From assembly GCF_039655775.1 (NCBI RefSeq), contig NZ_JBBYXJ010000001.1:1470001-1534000 (forward strand): a stretch of DNA of 64,000 nucleotides, written 5' to 3'. Made by a program: the position numbers and the translations under genes. This document shows, piece after piece, positions 36,223 through 46,070 of the stretch; position 1 is the first letter of the stretch, and each line of letters starts with the position of its first letter. The DNA is from Iodidimonas sp. SYSU 1G8. Its GTDB lineage: Bacteria; Pseudomonadota; Alphaproteobacteria; SMXS01. The notes beneath the pieces are model-generated. The model saw only the letters and a list, made by a program, of their open reading frames with translations, had not been told where the DNA came from and made no database searches.

Positions 36223-37485
36223 TCAGTCGGGGATCAGGCCAGACAGCTGCAACACATGGCCGGCCAGATACAGCGAGCCGCAGATCATCGCCTCGTCACA
36301 CGCGCCGGCGGCAAGCGCATCGGCCACGTCCGCATGGGCGCTCGCCGGAATCCCCAGCCCCGACGCGATGCGGGCAAGGTCCGCGGGATCGTGGCAAAGC
36401 TCATCCGGAACCGGCACGGCCGCGACGGATGCCGCCACCGGCGCCAGAACGCGCAGATAGTCTTGGGCGTCTTTTCCTTCCAGCATACCAACGACCAGGT
36501 GCAGCTTGCGGCCGAAGAAGGCCGCCGCCAGAACGGCAGCGGCATGAGGATTGTGGCCGCCATCGAGCCAAAGCCTTCCACCTGGCGGCATCAGCTCGAA
36601 CAACGGTCCGCGATCAATTGGCTGCAACCGGGCTGGCCAGCGGACACGGCGCAATCCGTCCACGATCCGCTCCGGTGATGGCGCGATGCCCAGACGCCGC
36701 AACACGCCCAAGGCCAGACCCGCGTTGCCGATCTGGTGCGGGCCGCTCAGCGCGGGGATCGGCAAGTTCAGAGCGCCGCTGGCATCGCCGAAGCGCCAGC
36801 CACCATTTTCCGGCTGCGCAGTCCAGTCACGCCCGGCGACGCACAGAGTCGCCGAGGCACGCCGTGCGGCCGCCTCGATGACCGACAGAGCCTCGGGTTC
36901 CTGAGCGGCTGAGAAAACGGGCACGCCCGGCTTTATGATTCCCGCTTTCTCGCCGGCAATGGCGGCAATGGTATCGCCAAGGAAGCTCTGATGATCGAGC
37001 CCGATGGGCGTGATGATGCTGGCAAGGGGGCGCTCCAGCACATTGCTCGAATCGAAACGACCGCCGAGACCCACTTCGACGATGCAATAGTCGGCCTCGT
37101 CCTCGGCGAAGGCGAGGAAGCCGGCGGCCGTGGTGATCTCGAAGAAGGTGATGGGCTGGCCGTCATTCGCCGCTTCGCACCGCTCCAGGACCTCGACCAG
37201 CCGGGCTTCGGAAATAAGGCCATCCGAAAGCCTGATCCGCTCATGAAAGCGAACCAGATGGGGCGAGGTATAAGTCTGGACTCTCTTCCCGTCCGCTTCC
37301 AGCAGTGCCTGCAGATACGCGACGGTCGATCCCTTGCCATTGGTGCCGGCCACATGCAGCACCGGCGGCATCCGGCGCTCGGGGTTGCCCAGTGCCGTGA
37401 GCAGACGCTCCGTGCGTCCGAGCGACAGATCGATGAGTTTCGGATGGAGCCTGTGCAGCCTTGCGAGAAGCTGGTCGCTGCTCAA
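36223..37485 (-). CDS. folC: Folylpolyglutamate synthase / dihydrofolate synthase
   Basis: 420 residues, Mur-ligase fold. The ATP-binding P-loop is GTNGKGSTVAYL (about 46-57), then SPHLVRFHERI, and the second domain holds LDGGHNPHAA (about 310). It adds glutamate to dihydropteroate and to folates. The start codon is TTG at 37483-37485, overlapping the accD stop as TTGA, so translation is coupled to accD. No other start gives the family's N-terminus (SDQLLARLHRLHPKLIDL). Last gene of the trp-acc-fol run. Confidence 0.95.
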   Translation of the reverse strand: MSSDQLLARLHRLHPKLIDLSLGRTERLLTALGNPERRMPPVLHVAGTNGKGSTVAYLQALLEADGKRVQTYTSPHLVRFHERIRLSDGLISEARLVEVLERCEAANDGQPITFFEITTAAGFLAFAEDEADYCIVEVGLGGRFDSSNVLERPLASIITPIGLDHQSFLGDTIAAIAGEKAGIIKPGVPVFSAAQEPEALSVIEAAARRASATLCVAGRDWTAQPENGGWRFGDASGALNLPIPALSGPHQIGNAGLALGVLRRLGIAPSPERIVDGLRRVRWPARLQPIDRGPLFELMPPGGRLWLDGGHNPHAAAVLAAAFFGRKLHLVVGMLEGKDAQDYLRVLAPVAASVAAVPVPDELCHDPADLARIASGLGIPASAHADVADALAAGACDEAMICGSLYLAGHVLQLSGLIPD

Positions 37486-38399
37486 GTCGCGGCGGCTCCC
37501 CGGCGAGCTTTTGCCGGCGGCGCGAGGGCGAGCGGCCGGTCGTCGCGGGCGCCGTCCATCAGCAGCCGCAAGACGGCCGCAAGCTTGTCCGCCAGCTCAT
37601 GCCGGTGGACGATCATGTCGATCATGCCGTGCTCGAGCAGGTACTCGGCGCGCTGGAAGCCCTTGGGCAACTGCTCGCGCACCGTGCTCTCGATCACGCG
37701 CGGTCCGGCGAAGCCGATCAGCGCGCCCGGCTCTGAAATCTGGATATCGCCGAGCATGGCGTAGGAAGCGGTGACGCCGCCCGTGGTCGGGTCGGTCAGC
37801 ACGACGATATAAGGCAGCCTCGCCTCGCGCAGCATCTGGATCGCCACGGTGGTGCGCGGCATCTGCATCAGCGACAGGATGCCTTCCTGCATGCGGGCGC
37901 CGCCCGACGAGGTCACAATGATGAAAGCCGCCTTCTCGCGCACCGCATGGAGCGCGCCGGCGACGAACGCATCACCGGCGCCCACGCCGAGCGAGCCGCC
38001 CATGAAGGAAAAGCTCTGGACGGCGATCACCGACGGGATGCCACCGATCTTGCCTTCGGCCGCGATCACCGCGTCCTGCTGGCCGGTCTCGGTCCGCGTC
38101 GCCTTGATGCGGTCGATATACTTCTTCTTGTCGCGGAACTTCAGCGGATCGTCGGTCTGCTTCGGCACCGTGATCTGGCTGTAGGCACCGCCATCGAAAA
38201 GAGCGCCCAGCCGCTCGAGCGGCGGCATCTTGTGATGGTGGCCGCAATGCGGGCAGACATACTGCGCCGCGACCATTTCCTTGTGATAGATCATCTGGCC
38301 GCAATTGACGCAGGTGTCCCATTTCGCCTCTTCCGAGGTGGGACGCTCGCGGCGGAAGATGGTGCTGAGCTTGGGGCGGACCTTCTTGAGCCAGTTCAC
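37482..38399 (-). CDS. accD: Acetyl-CoA carboxylase carboxyltransferase subunit beta
   Basis: 305 residues. The N-terminal zinc ribbon is C-V-N-C (about 30-33) and C-P-H-C (about 49-52); the crotonase-like carboxyltransferase domain carries [11 protein letters not shown] and [15 protein letters not shown]. With AccA it transfers the carboxyl group from biotin to acetyl-CoA, the committing step of fatty acid synthesis. The start is GTG at 38397-38399, overlapping the trpA stop as GTGA. The C-terminal tail ends KARRGAAAT. Confidence 0.96.
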   Translation of the reverse strand: MNWLKKVRPKLSTIFRRERPTSEEAKWDTCVNCGQMIYHKEMVAAQYVCPHCGHHHKMPPLERLGALFDGGAYSQITVPKQTDDPLKFRDKKKYIDRIKATRTETGQQDAVIAAEGKIGGIPSVIAVQSFSFMGGSLGVGAGDAFVAGALHAVREKAAFIIVTSSGGARMQEGILSLMQMPRTTVAIQMLREARLPYIVVLTDPTTGGVTASYAMLGDIQISEPGALIGFAGPRVIESTVREQLPKGFQRAEYLLEHGMIDMIVHRHELADKLAAVLRLLMDGARDDRPLALAPPAKARRGAAAT

Positions 38400-39256
38400 C
38401 GGGCGCCTCCAGCAGCCGCTGCCGGTTTGGGCTGACGCACGCCCGAGGCGAGCGAGGCCACAAAGCCGAGCACGTCCTCGACCCCGCCGGCACGGAGCTG
38501 GCCGCCGGCGTCGAGATTCTGCGCGACACGATCGACGATGGCCGACCCGACCACGGCGCCATCCGCGACGGCGGCGATGTCCGCGACCGCTTCCGGCGTC
38601 CGGATGCCGAAGCCGACGACGACCGGCAGGTCGCTCTTGGCCGCGAAGCGCTGGCGCGCCGCGCCGACCGATGTCTGCGCGCCCTGGGCCGCGCCGGTGA
38701 TGCCGGTGACCGAGACGTAGTAGAGAAAGCCGCTGCAGTTGGCGATCACCCGTTCCAGCCGCTTGTCGTCGGTGGTCGGCGTCAGCAGGCGAATGAACCG
38801 GATGCCGGCCCGGACCGAAGGCTCGCAGAGCTCGGCGTCCTCTTCGGCCGGCAGATCGACGACGATCAGGCCATCCACGCCGGCCGCGACCGCATCGGCG
38901 AGGAAGGCATCGACGCCATACTTGTAGATGGGATTGTAGTAGCCCATCAGGACGATAGGCGTGTCGTTGTCCGTCCTGCGAAACCGCTCCACCATGCCCA
39001 GCGTCTTGCGCAGGGTCTGTCCGGCGGCAAGCGCCCGCAGGCCCGCGGCCTGGATCGCCGGACCGTCCGCCATGGGATCGGTGAAGGGCATGCCCAGTTC
39101 AATGATGTCCACGCCCACTCCCGGCAATCCGGCCAGGATCGCCTCGGACTGGTCGAGAGTAGGATCGCCCGCGGTGATGAAGGATACGAAGGCCGCGCGC
39201 CCTTCGGCGCGAAGGGCGGCAAATCGGCGTTCGATCCGGCCGGAGGTCGTCGTCAA
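38396..39256 (-). CDS. trpA: Tryptophan synthase alpha chain
   Basis: 286 residues, TIM barrel. Visible catalytic context: Glu in [16 protein letters not shown] and Asp in [13 protein letters not shown]; the phosphate site is in [11 protein letters not shown] and VGSAIVD. It cleaves indole-3-glycerol phosphate to indole. The normal start ([10 protein letters not shown]) corresponds to a TTG at 39254-39256 that overlaps the trpB stop as TTGA. An upstream ATG at 39388 would give a 44-residue extension reading antisense-like junk inside trpB, so I reject it. Confidence 0.94.
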   Translation of the reverse strand: MTTTSGRIERRFAALRAEGRAAFVSFITAGDPTLDQSEAILAGLPGVGVDIIELGMPFTDPMADGPAIQAAGLRALAAGQTLRKTLGMVERFRRTDNDTPIVLMGYYNPIYKYGVDAFLADAVAAGVDGLIVVDLPAEEDAELCEPSVRAGIRFIRLLTPTTDDKRLERVIANCSGFLYYVSVTGITGAAQGAQTSVGAARQRFAAKSDLPVVVGFGIRTPEAVADIAAVADGAVVGSAIVDRVAQNLDAGGQLRAGGVEDVLGFVASLASGVRQPKPAAAAGGAR

Positions 39257-40473
39257 ATTTTCACCCCAAGTGCATCGGCGACTGTGAAGATATCCTTGTC
39301 GCCGCGTCCGCTCAGATTGACAACGATAATGTGATCCTTGGGCAGGTCCGGCGCGATCTTGGCGAGGTGGGCGAGCGCATGCGAGCACTCCAGCGCCGGA
39401 ATGATGCCTTCGAGCTGGCAGCAGGTCTGGAACGCGTCGAGCGCTTCCTTGTCGGTGATGCCCACATACTGGACGCGGCCGATATCGTGCAGCCAGCCAT
39501 GTTCCGGACCAATGCCCGGATAGTCGAGACCGGCGGAGATGGAGTGCGCCTCGGTGATCTGGCCGTCATCGTCCTGCAGCAGGAAGGTGCGGTTACCGTG
39601 CAGCACGCCGACGGTGCCGGCGCTGATCGAGGCCGCGTGCTGGCCTGTCTCGATACCGTGGCCCGCCGCCTCGACGCCGATCATGGCCACGTTCTCGTCG
39701 TCGAGGAACGGGTGGAACAGGCCGATGGCGTTGGAGCCGCCGCCCACCGCCGCGATCAGCGTATCGGGAAGCCGGCCTTCGGCTTCCAGAATCTGCTCGC
39801 GCGCCTCGAGGCCGATAACCGCCTGGAAATCGCGCACCATGGCCGGATAGGGGTGCGGGCCAGCCGCCGTGCCGATGAGGTAGTAGGTCGTGTCCACATT
39901 GGTGACCCAGTCACGGAGCGCCTCGTTCATGGCGTCCTTGAGGGTTCGCGCACCGGACTGAACCGGCACCACCTGCGCACCCAGCAGGTTCATGCGGAAG
40001 ACGTTGGGCTTCTGGCGCTCGATGTCGGTGGCGCCCATGAAGATCACGCATTCCAGTCCGAAGCGCGCCGCCACCGTCGCCGTCGCCACGCCATGCTGGC
40101 CCGCGCCGGTCTCGGCGATGATGCGCTTCTTGCCCATGCGCTGGGCGACCAGGATCTGGCCGATGCAGTTGTTGATCTTGTGCGCGCCGGTGTGGTTCAA
40201 CTCCTCGCGCTTGAAGTAGATCTTGGCGCCGCCGAAATGCTCGGTCAGCCGCTCGGCGTAATAGAGCGGACTGGGACGGCCGACGAAATTCTTCATCAGG
40301 TCGTCCATCTGCGCCCGGAACGCCGGGTCGGCCTTGGCGTCGGCATAGGCCTTTTCCAGATCGAGGATGAGCGGCATCAGCGTTTCGGCGACATAGCGGC
40401 CGCCGAAGATACCGAAATGGCCTTCGGAGTCCGGCAGGCTCCGGTAGGAATTGGGCCGGTCAGGCTTGTTCAT
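39253..40473 (-). CDS. trpB: Tryptophan synthase beta chain
   Basis: 406 residues. The PLP lysine is in [12 protein letters not shown] (about residue 97), with the glutamate in [11 protein letters not shown] (about 119) and the phosphate-binding GGGSNAIG (about 242). It condenses indole with serine to give tryptophan in a complex with TrpA. The ATG overlaps the trpF stop by four bases (ATGA), and its own stop overlaps trpA. Confidence 0.97.
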   Translation of the reverse strand: MNKPDRPNSYRSLPDSEGHFGIFGGRYVAETLMPLILDLEKAYADAKADPAFRAQMDDLMKNFVGRPSPLYYAERLTEHFGGAKIYFKREELNHTGAHKINNCIGQILVAQRMGKKRIIAETGAGQHGVATATVAARFGLECVIFMGATDIERQKPNVFRMNLLGAQVVPVQSGARTLKDAMNEALRDWVTNVDTTYYLIGTAAGPHPYPAMVRDFQAVIGLEAREQILEAEGRLPDTLIAAVGGGSNAIGLFHPFLDDENVAMIGVEAAGHGIETGQHAASISAGTVGVLHGNRTFLLQDDDGQITEAHSISAGLDYPGIGPEHGWLHDIGRVQYVGITDKEALDAFQTCCQLEGIIPALECSHALAHLAKIAPDLPKDHIIVVNLSGRGDKDIFTVADALGVKI

Positions 40474-41123
40474 GGCTTGGCATTCCGTGCGGCAGTTACA
40501 AACGCTTCGATCTTTTCCGGGCTCTTGAGACCCGGCCGGTCCTCGACGCCGGATGAGACGTCAACGAAGGTGGCCCCGCTTTGCTCCATCGCGTCGGCCA
40601 CATTGTCCGGCGTCAGGCCGCCGGACAGGATCCATCCCCGCTTCCAGCGCTCGCCTGAAATCAGTCCCCAGTCGAAGGCGAGGCCATTTCCACCAGGCAA
40701 CGAGAGGGGCATAGATTTAGGGGGTTTCGCATCGAACAGCAAGAAATCCGCCGAATCTTCATAGGTATGGGCCAGCGACACATCGTCCTGTGTCTCGATA
40801 CGGATCGCCTTGAACACTGGTTTTCCCGTGCGCTCACGAATTTGACGCACGCGTTCGGGGGTTTCTTCGCCGTGGAGCTGGACGACATCGAGCGGCACCG
40901 CTCGAAGCACCTGGGCTAGTAATTCGTCCGACGGGTCGACGAAGAGGCCGACCTTGCGGACGGAGGAAGGAACAACAAGCGCCAATGCGCCCGCCTGCTC
41001 CGGCGTCACGGCGCGCGGCGATGGCGGATAGAAGACGAAGCCGACGTAATTCGCGCCCGCCCGCACGGCCGCCGCGAGACTCTCGGCGGTGTTGACGCCG
41101 CATATTTTGATGTCGATGGCCAT
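40470..41123 (-). CDS. trpF: Phosphoribosylanthranilate isomerase
   Basis: 217 residues, TIM barrel. It begins [15 protein letters not shown], with the catalytic Cys in KICG and the catalytic Asp in [12 protein letters not shown] near the end. It makes CdRP from PRA in tryptophan synthesis. Start taken as the ATG at 41123; a longer in-frame start at 41189 adds 22 residues not seen in the family. First of the trpF-trpB-trpA-accD-folC chain. Confidence 0.95.
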   Translation of the reverse strand: MAIDIKICGVNTAESLAAAVRAGANYVGFVFYPPSPRAVTPEQAGALALVVPSSVRKVGLFVDPSDELLAQVLRAVPLDVVQLHGEETPERVRQIRERTGKPVFKAIRIETQDDVSLAHTYEDSADFLLFDAKPPKSMPLSLPGGNGLAFDWGLISGERWKRGWILSGGLTPDNVADAMEQSGATFVDVSSGVEDRPGLKSPEKIEAFVTAARNAKP

Positions 41124-41210
41124 GATGAGGTCCGGCACAGGAGCGGGCACTATAGGGATTGCGCCACCGGCCGCAACCCCACGGTCCATATGAGCCGCGG
41201 CCGCCGGGTG

Positions 41211-41936
41211 TCAACCCGCCGTGGCGGGAGCCAGCGTTTCGGCGATGGATCGGGCGGCATCCACCGGATCGGCGGCTTCCGTGATCGGCCGGCCGATCAC
41301 CAGATAGGTTGCCCCGGCGTCAACGGCATCGCGCGGCGTCATCACGCGCTTCTGGTCGCCCAGCGCCGCGCCGGCGGGACGAATGCCGGGCACGGTCAGG
41401 ATCAGGTCGCGACCACAGGCGGCCCGGATCGGCGCGATCTCGCGCGGCGAGCACACCACGCCGTCGACCCCGGCATCCTGCGCCAGCCGGGCGAGCCGGA
41501 CGACCTGGGCTTCGGCGCTGTCGTCGATCCCGATGTCGGCGAGATCGCCCTGATCCATGCTGGTCAGCACGGTGACCGCCAGGATTTTCGGGCGTGCGAC
41601 GCCTGCCCTGGCCGCGGCCTCGGCCGCCGCGTCGACGGCCGCCTTCATCATGGTCCGGCCGCCGCCCGCGTGAATGGTCAGCAGCAGCGGCGCCAGCGGC
41701 GTCACCGAAGCCACCGCCTGGGCGACCGTGTTGGGAATATCGTGGAACTTCAGGTCTAGAAAGATGGGCATGCCGCCGGCCGCAACCCTGCGGATACCGT
41801 CAGGTCCCTGCGCCCCGAAGAACTCCAGTCCCAGCTTCAATCCGCCGACCGTCCCCTTGAGCCGCTCGGACCAGTCCAGCGCCACCTGCAACGATGGCGT
41901 GTCCAGGGCGCAGAAAATCTTGTCGGCATCAGACAT
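41211..41936 (-). CDS. pyrF: Orotidine 5'-phosphate decarboxylase
   Basis: 241 residues. The catalytic D-K-D cluster is in FLDLKFHDIPNT (about 60-71), and the phosphate loop is VPGIRPAG (about 181-188). It decarboxylates OMP to UMP, the last step of pyrimidine synthesis. Its ATG overlaps the lapA stop by one base (TGATG), so the two are coupled. The gap to trpF is 87 bases. Confidence 0.96.
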   Translation of the reverse strand: MSDADKIFCALDTPSLQVALDWSERLKGTVGGLKLGLEFFGAQGPDGIRRVAAGGMPIFLDLKFHDIPNTVAQAVASVTPLAPLLLTIHAGGGRTMMKAAVDAAAEAAARAGVARPKILAVTVLTSMDQGDLADIGIDDSAEAQVVRLARLAQDAGVDGVVCSPREIAPIRAACGRDLILTVPGIRPAGAALGDQKRVMTPRDAVDAGATYLVIGRPITEAADPVDAARSIAETLAPATAG

Positions 41937-42250
41937 CAGAACCTCGGCAATCCGGAATGTTCCGCGACGACACCGGCATCGATCCTGTTGACGTCGACGG
42001 CATCCAGCTTGTGACGATCAGCGGCGAGACGGCGTTCGCGGCGACGTTTTCTCACACCGCCCAGCCACACGGCAAGCCCGCCGCTGACCGCGCCGAGGAA
42101 AAACGCACCGAACGCGACCGCGAACAGCGGCAATTCCATGGACCACGGGAACGGCCAGAAATCCACGGGCACGGCACCTCGGTTCGCAACGGCGAACACG
42201 ACGACGATGGCCAGCAGGGGCAAAGTGAACAGAAGACGCAGGCGACTCAT
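41936..42250 (-). CDS. LapA-domain (DUF1049) inner-membrane protein
   Basis: 104 residues with two hydrophobic helices (about 7-22 and 40-65) and the DUF1049 turn ANRGAVPVDFWPF. In gammaproteobacteria LapA works with LapB in controlling LPS synthesis; I see no LapB here. The C-terminal half is basic (RKRRRERR) and ends with a polar tail. Common neighbour of ihfB in alphaproteobacteria. Confidence 0.88.
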   Translation of the reverse strand: MSRLRLLFTLPLLAIVVVFAVANRGAVPVDFWPFPWSMELPLFAVAFGAFFLGAVSGGLAVWLGGVRKRRRERRLAADRHKLDAVDVNRIDAGVVAEHSGLPRF

Positions 42251-42305
42251 GCCGTCAGCCTAGTGCGTCAGGCGCTGTGAAGAAACGATAAGCGACGGCG
42301 AACGA

Positions 42306-42587
42306 CTATTTGTCGTTCAGCCGCTCGCGCAGTTCCTTGCCTGTCTTGAAGAACGGCACCGCTTTGGCCGAGACATCGACCGCGTCGCCGGTTCTGGGGT
42401 TGCGGCCAAGCCGTGAGGGGCGATACTTCACCGAGAACGCGCCGAAACCGCGTAACTCGACCCGATCACCCCGCGCCAGGGCGCTGGTGATTTCGTCGAA
42501 GACCGTCGAGACGATCCGTTCGACGGCACGCTGGTAGAGATGCGGATTGTCTTCGGCAAGCCGCTGGATAAGTTCTGACTTGATCAC
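42306..42587 (-). CDS. ihfB: Integration host factor subunit beta
   Basis: 93 residues, HU/IHF fold. It begins [17 protein letters not shown] and has the DNA-minor-groove arm with [22 protein letters not shown] (Arg/Pro tip at about 60-65). With IhfA it bends DNA; this matters for sigma-54 promoters such as the one at 9260. Follows sppA after 73 bases. Confidence 0.95.
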   Translation of the reverse strand: MIKSELIQRLAEDNPHLYQRAVERIVSTVFDEITSALARGDRVELRGFGAFSVKYRPSRLGRNPRTGDAVDVSAKAVPFFKTGKELRERLNDK

Positions 42588-42660
42588 CTGAGTTACACCC
42601 CCGCCGTCAAGAGACGACCGACCCCCAGCCTGTCCCGCTCAACCTCTTGTCTCGGAAGCA

Positions 42661-43560
42661 TTAAGGGTGCCAGAGCGTCAGAACGCCGTCAAGGGAAAGC
42701 CGGTCGACCAGGCGGGTATCGCCGAAGACCATCGCCATCGCCTTGGCCATGAACGGGAACTCCTCCTGCTTGTCGGCATCGACCACGGGCAGCTTCTTCG
42801 TCACCTTCTTTTCCGTCTCCAGCCACTTGATGGCTTCGTCCTCGCCGCCCAGCTCGTCGATCAGCCCGTTCCCGATGGCCTGCCGTCCGGAATAGACGCG
42901 CCCATCGGCCACGGCGGCGAGCTGTTCCGGGGTGTAGTTGCGGCGCTCCTGGACCAGCGCCTTGAACCAGTCGAAGGCATCGTCGAGCATGAACTCGATG
43001 CTCTTGCGCATCTCGTCGGACATCGGCTCGAAGGGCGACGGACCGCCCTTGAGCGGCGACGTCTTCACCTCGTTGACGCTGACGCCGATATTGTCCATCA
43101 GCTTCGAGAACTCCGGCACCTGGAAGATCACGCCGATCGAGCCGGTCAGCGCGTTGTCCCGGGCGTAGATGCGGTCCGCGCCCAGCGCCGCGATATAGCC
43201 GCCCGACGCGCCCATGGCGTCGATGACCGCGACAACCGGCTTCTCTTCGGCGATCTTGCGCAGGCCCTTGTAGATGACTTCCGAGCCGACCACGGTGCCG
43301 CCCGGACTGTTGATCCGGACGATCACGGCCTTGACGGAATCATTCTTGGCGATCTCGCCAAGCAACTCCTCCCGCTCCTTCTCGTCCATGATGACGCCGT
43401 CGATATTGACGCGGGCGATATGGGGCAGGACGCCCTTGCCCTTGCCGCCAAAGACCGCGAGGGCAAGACCGACGACCAGGACCAGGGCCGCGACGCGCCA
43501 GAAGGCCAGTCGGCGCTTCAGCTTGCGCCGGGCCAGCAGTTCATCCACATCGATCGCCAT
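42661..43560 (-). CDS. sppA: Signal peptide peptidase A (short form)
   Basis: 299 residues. One N-terminal membrane helix (about 20-42), then the S49 peptidase domain with the nucleophilic Ser in NALTGSIGV (about 140) and the conserved helix IDAMGASGGYIAA before it. It degrades cleaved signal peptides in the periplasm or membrane. Length matches the short bacterial form. Lies between rpsA and ihfB. Confidence 0.94.
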   Translation of the reverse strand: MAIDVDELLARRKLKRRLAFWRVAALVLVVGLALAVFGGKGKGVLPHIARVNIDGVIMDEKEREELLGEIAKNDSVKAVIVRINSPGGTVVGSEVIYKGLRKIAEEKPVVAVIDAMGASGGYIAALGADRIYARDNALTGSIGVIFQVPEFSKLMDNIGVSVNEVKTSPLKGGPSPFEPMSDEMRKSIEFMLDDAFDWFKALVQERRNYTPEQLAAVADGRVYSGRQAIGNGLIDELGGEDEAIKWLETEKKVTKKLPVVDADKQEEFPFMAKAMAMVFGDTRLVDRLSLDGVLTLWHP

Positions 43561-43590
43561 TCAGCACTCCACGAGCAAGAGGGCTCATCA

Positions 43591-43630
43591 TAAAGAAAGC
43601 CCCCCGGCCTGAGAACAGGCCAGAGGGCTT
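43591..43630 (-). terminator. Terminator of rpsA
   Basis: Stem GGCCTG / CAGGCC extended by AAGCCC / GGGCTT around a small mismatch, loop at 43612-43615. On the minus strand it is followed by TTTCTTTAT. It lies about 30 bases after the rpsA stop. Confidence 0.85.
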
Positions 43631-43660
43631 CCATGTCAGAATCCCTCGATGACGAGAGAT

Positions 43661-45379
43661 TTAGTCGTTGGCTTCCCGGCGAGCCTTGTCCATGGCCGCG
43701 CCCAGGATGTCGCCCAGGCTGGCGCCGGCATCGGCCGAACCATACTGAGCCACGGCCTGCTTCTCTTCCTCGATCTCCAGCGCCTTGATCGACAGCGCGA
43801 TACGACGCGCCGACTTGTCGACGTTGGTCACGAGCGCATCGACCTTGTCGCCGACGGCAAAGCGTTCCGGGCGCTGATCGCCACGGTCGCGCGCAAGATC
43901 GCCACGGCGGATGTAGCCGGGGAAATCAGAGTCGCCGAACTTCACTTCGAGGCCGTTCTCGGTCACCGCCGTGATGATGCAGGTGACGATCGAGCCCTTC
44001 TTGGTGCTGGACGAAACGCCAGCGAAGGGGTCGCCGCCGAGCTGCTTCACGCCCAGACCGATCCGTTCCTTTTCCATGTCGATGTCGAGAACGATCGCCT
44101 TGACGGTATCGCCCTTCTTGTAGTCCTTGATCGCCTCATCGCCCGAACGGTTCCAGTCCAGGTCCGACAGATGGATCATGCCGTCCAGATCGTTGTCGAG
44201 ACCGATGAACAGACCGAATTCGGTGATGTTCTTGACCTGGCCTTCGACGGTCGAGCCGACCGGATGCGCATCCGAGAAGGATTCCCACGGATTGTCCTGA
44301 ACCTGCTTGAGGCCCAGGCTGATGCGGCGCTTGGACGGATCGACGTCGAGGACCATGACCTCGACTTCCTGGCTCTGCGACACGATCTTGCCGGGGTGAA
44401 CGTTCTTCTTGGTCCACGACATTTCGGACACGTGCACCAGACCTTCGACACCGGGCTCCAGCTCGACGAAGGCGCCGTACTCGGTGATGTTGGTGACACG
44501 GCCGGTGAAGGTCGCGCGAACCGGATACTTGGCGTCGATGCCATCCCACGGATCGGCCTCGAGCTGCTTCATGCCCAGGCTGATGCGCTGGCTTTCCGGA
44601 TTGACCTTGATCACCTGTACCTTGACGGTCTGGCCGATGTTCAGGACTTCCGACGGGTGGTTGATGCGGCGCCACGACATGTCGGTGACGTGCAGCAGGC
44701 CATCGATGCCGCCCAGGTCGACGAACGCGCCGTAATCGGTGATGTTCTTCACGACGCCGTCGAGCACCTGACCTTCGTGCAGATTGGACAGCAGTTCGGT
44801 GCGCTGTTCGGCGCGGGTCTCTTCCAGAACGGCGCGGCGCGAGACGACGATGTTGCCGCGGCGGCGATCCATCTTCAAGATCTGGAAGGGCTGGGTGATG
44901 CCCATCAGCGGGGTGACGTCGCGCACGGGGCGGATGTCGACCTGGCTGCCCGGCAGGAAGGCCACGGCGCCGTCGAGATCGACGGTGAAACCGCCCTTGA
45001 CGCGGCCGAAGATGACGCCTTCGACGCGCGAGCTGTCGCCCGCCGCATCTTCAAGACGATCCCAGGCTTCTTCACGGCGGGCGCGTTCGCGGCTGATGAC
45101 CGCCTCGCCCATCGCGTTTTCCATACGCTCGAGGAACACCTCGACCGTGTCGCCCACGTTGAGCGCCGGACGGCCGCCCTGCGGACCAAATTCTCCAAGC
45201 GGGATACGGCCTTCGGCCTTCAGGCCCACATCGACGACGACCACGTCGTTCTCGATGCCGACCACGGTGCCCTTGACCACCGAACCTTCGATGGCTTCAC
45301 CGCCGCCAAAGCTTTCGTCCAGAAGGGCCGCGAATTCGTCACGGGCCGAGTTGCCCGCGGATTGAGTGGTAGATGACAT
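43661..45379 (-). CDS. rpsA: 30S ribosomal protein S1
   Basis: 572 residues with six S1 RNA-binding domains; repeats three to six are the most regular (for example GRVTNITEYGAFVELEPG and GQVKNITEFGLFIGLDND). The protein binds mRNA on the 30S subunit. The last 30 residues (SADAGASLGDILGAAMDKARREAND) are a typical alphaproteobacterial tail. The order aroA-cmk-rpsA-ihfB is a conserved gene cluster. Confidence 0.97.
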   Translation of the reverse strand: MSSTTQSAGNSARDEFAALLDESFGGGEAIEGSVVKGTVVGIENDVVVVDVGLKAEGRIPLGEFGPQGGRPALNVGDTVEVFLERMENAMGEAVISRERARREEAWDRLEDAAGDSSRVEGVIFGRVKGGFTVDLDGAVAFLPGSQVDIRPVRDVTPLMGITQPFQILKMDRRRGNIVVSRRAVLEETRAEQRTELLSNLHEGQVLDGVVKNITDYGAFVDLGGIDGLLHVTDMSWRRINHPSEVLNIGQTVKVQVIKVNPESQRISLGMKQLEADPWDGIDAKYPVRATFTGRVTNITEYGAFVELEPGVEGLVHVSEMSWTKKNVHPGKIVSQSQEVEVMVLDVDPSKRRISLGLKQVQDNPWESFSDAHPVGSTVEGQVKNITEFGLFIGLDNDLDGMIHLSDLDWNRSGDEAIKDYKKGDTVKAIVLDIDMEKERIGLGVKQLGGDPFAGVSSSTKKGSIVTCIITAVTENGLEVKFGDSDFPGYIRRGDLARDRGDQRPERFAVGDKVDALVTNVDKSARRIALSIKALEIEEEKQAVAQYGSADAGASLGDILGAAMDKARREAND

Positions 45380-45440
45380 ATAAGCTCCTGCTTCTCTGTA
45401 TCGTTACCGGCCAGCCGGTTTTTCCGGCGGTCTTTCCGCA

Positions 45441-46070
45441 TCACCTCGCGGCGATGACGGACTCGACGACGGCTTTCGCCGCTTCAAAGGCGGCCTCTAT
45501 ATCCAAATTCGAGGTATCGAGCAAGTGCGCGTCAGCCGCGGGCTTCAGCGGCGCCACGGCCCTTTCGGCGTCGCGCCGGTCACGTTGCTCGATATCGGCG
45601 CGGATGATCGCCTCGTCGGCCGGCTCGCCCCGCGCGCGCAGTTCCGCGGCGCGGCGCGCGGCGCGAACCCCGGCACTGGCTGTGACAAACAGTTTCACCG
45701 TCGCATGGGGGCAGATCACGGTACCCACGTCGCGACCGTCGAGCACGGCCCCGCCGGTCTGGCGGGCAAAAGCACGCTGGTACTCCAGCAGTGCCGCCCG
45801 GACGCCCGGCATGGCCGAGACAATCGACGCCGCCTCGCCCGTGCGCTCGTCGCGCAGGCGTGGGCTGGCCAGAATATCGTCGGTCAGCGCCCGGGCCGCG
45901 GCCTCCGCCGCGCCTGAGTCGCCAAGGTAGGCGCCGGCGTCCAGCAGGCTCAGCGCGACCGCGCGGTAGAGCGATCCGGTGTCCAGATGCGGCACGCCGT
46001 AGTGGGCCGCCAGTCGGCGCGCGAGGGTTCCCTTGCCCGACGACGCCGGCCCATCGATGGCGATGATCAC
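45441..46070 (-). CDS. cmk: Cytidylate kinase
   Basis: 209 residues. The P-loop is [15 protein letters not shown] (6-20); later come [11 protein letters not shown] and the [11 protein letters not shown] segment that binds CMP. It phosphorylates CMP and dCMP. The ATG overlaps the aroA stop by four bases (ATGA). rpsA follows 61 bases downstream. Confidence 0.96.
   Translation of the reverse strand: MIIAIDGPASSGKGTLARRLAAHYGVPHLDTGSLYRAVALSLLDAGAYLGDSGAAEAAARALTDDILASPRLRDERTGEAASIVSAMPGVRAALLEYQRAFARQTGGAVLDGRDVGTVICPHATVKLFVTASAGVRAARRAAELRARGEPADEAIIRADIEQRDRRDAERAVAPLKPAADAHLLDTSNLDIEAAFEAAKAVVESVIAAR

Noticed and set aside
43649-45376. 575-codon plus-strand open frame opposite rpsA
   Set aside because: It mirrors the rpsA coding region; its composition is that of a shadow frame and it resembles no protein family I know.
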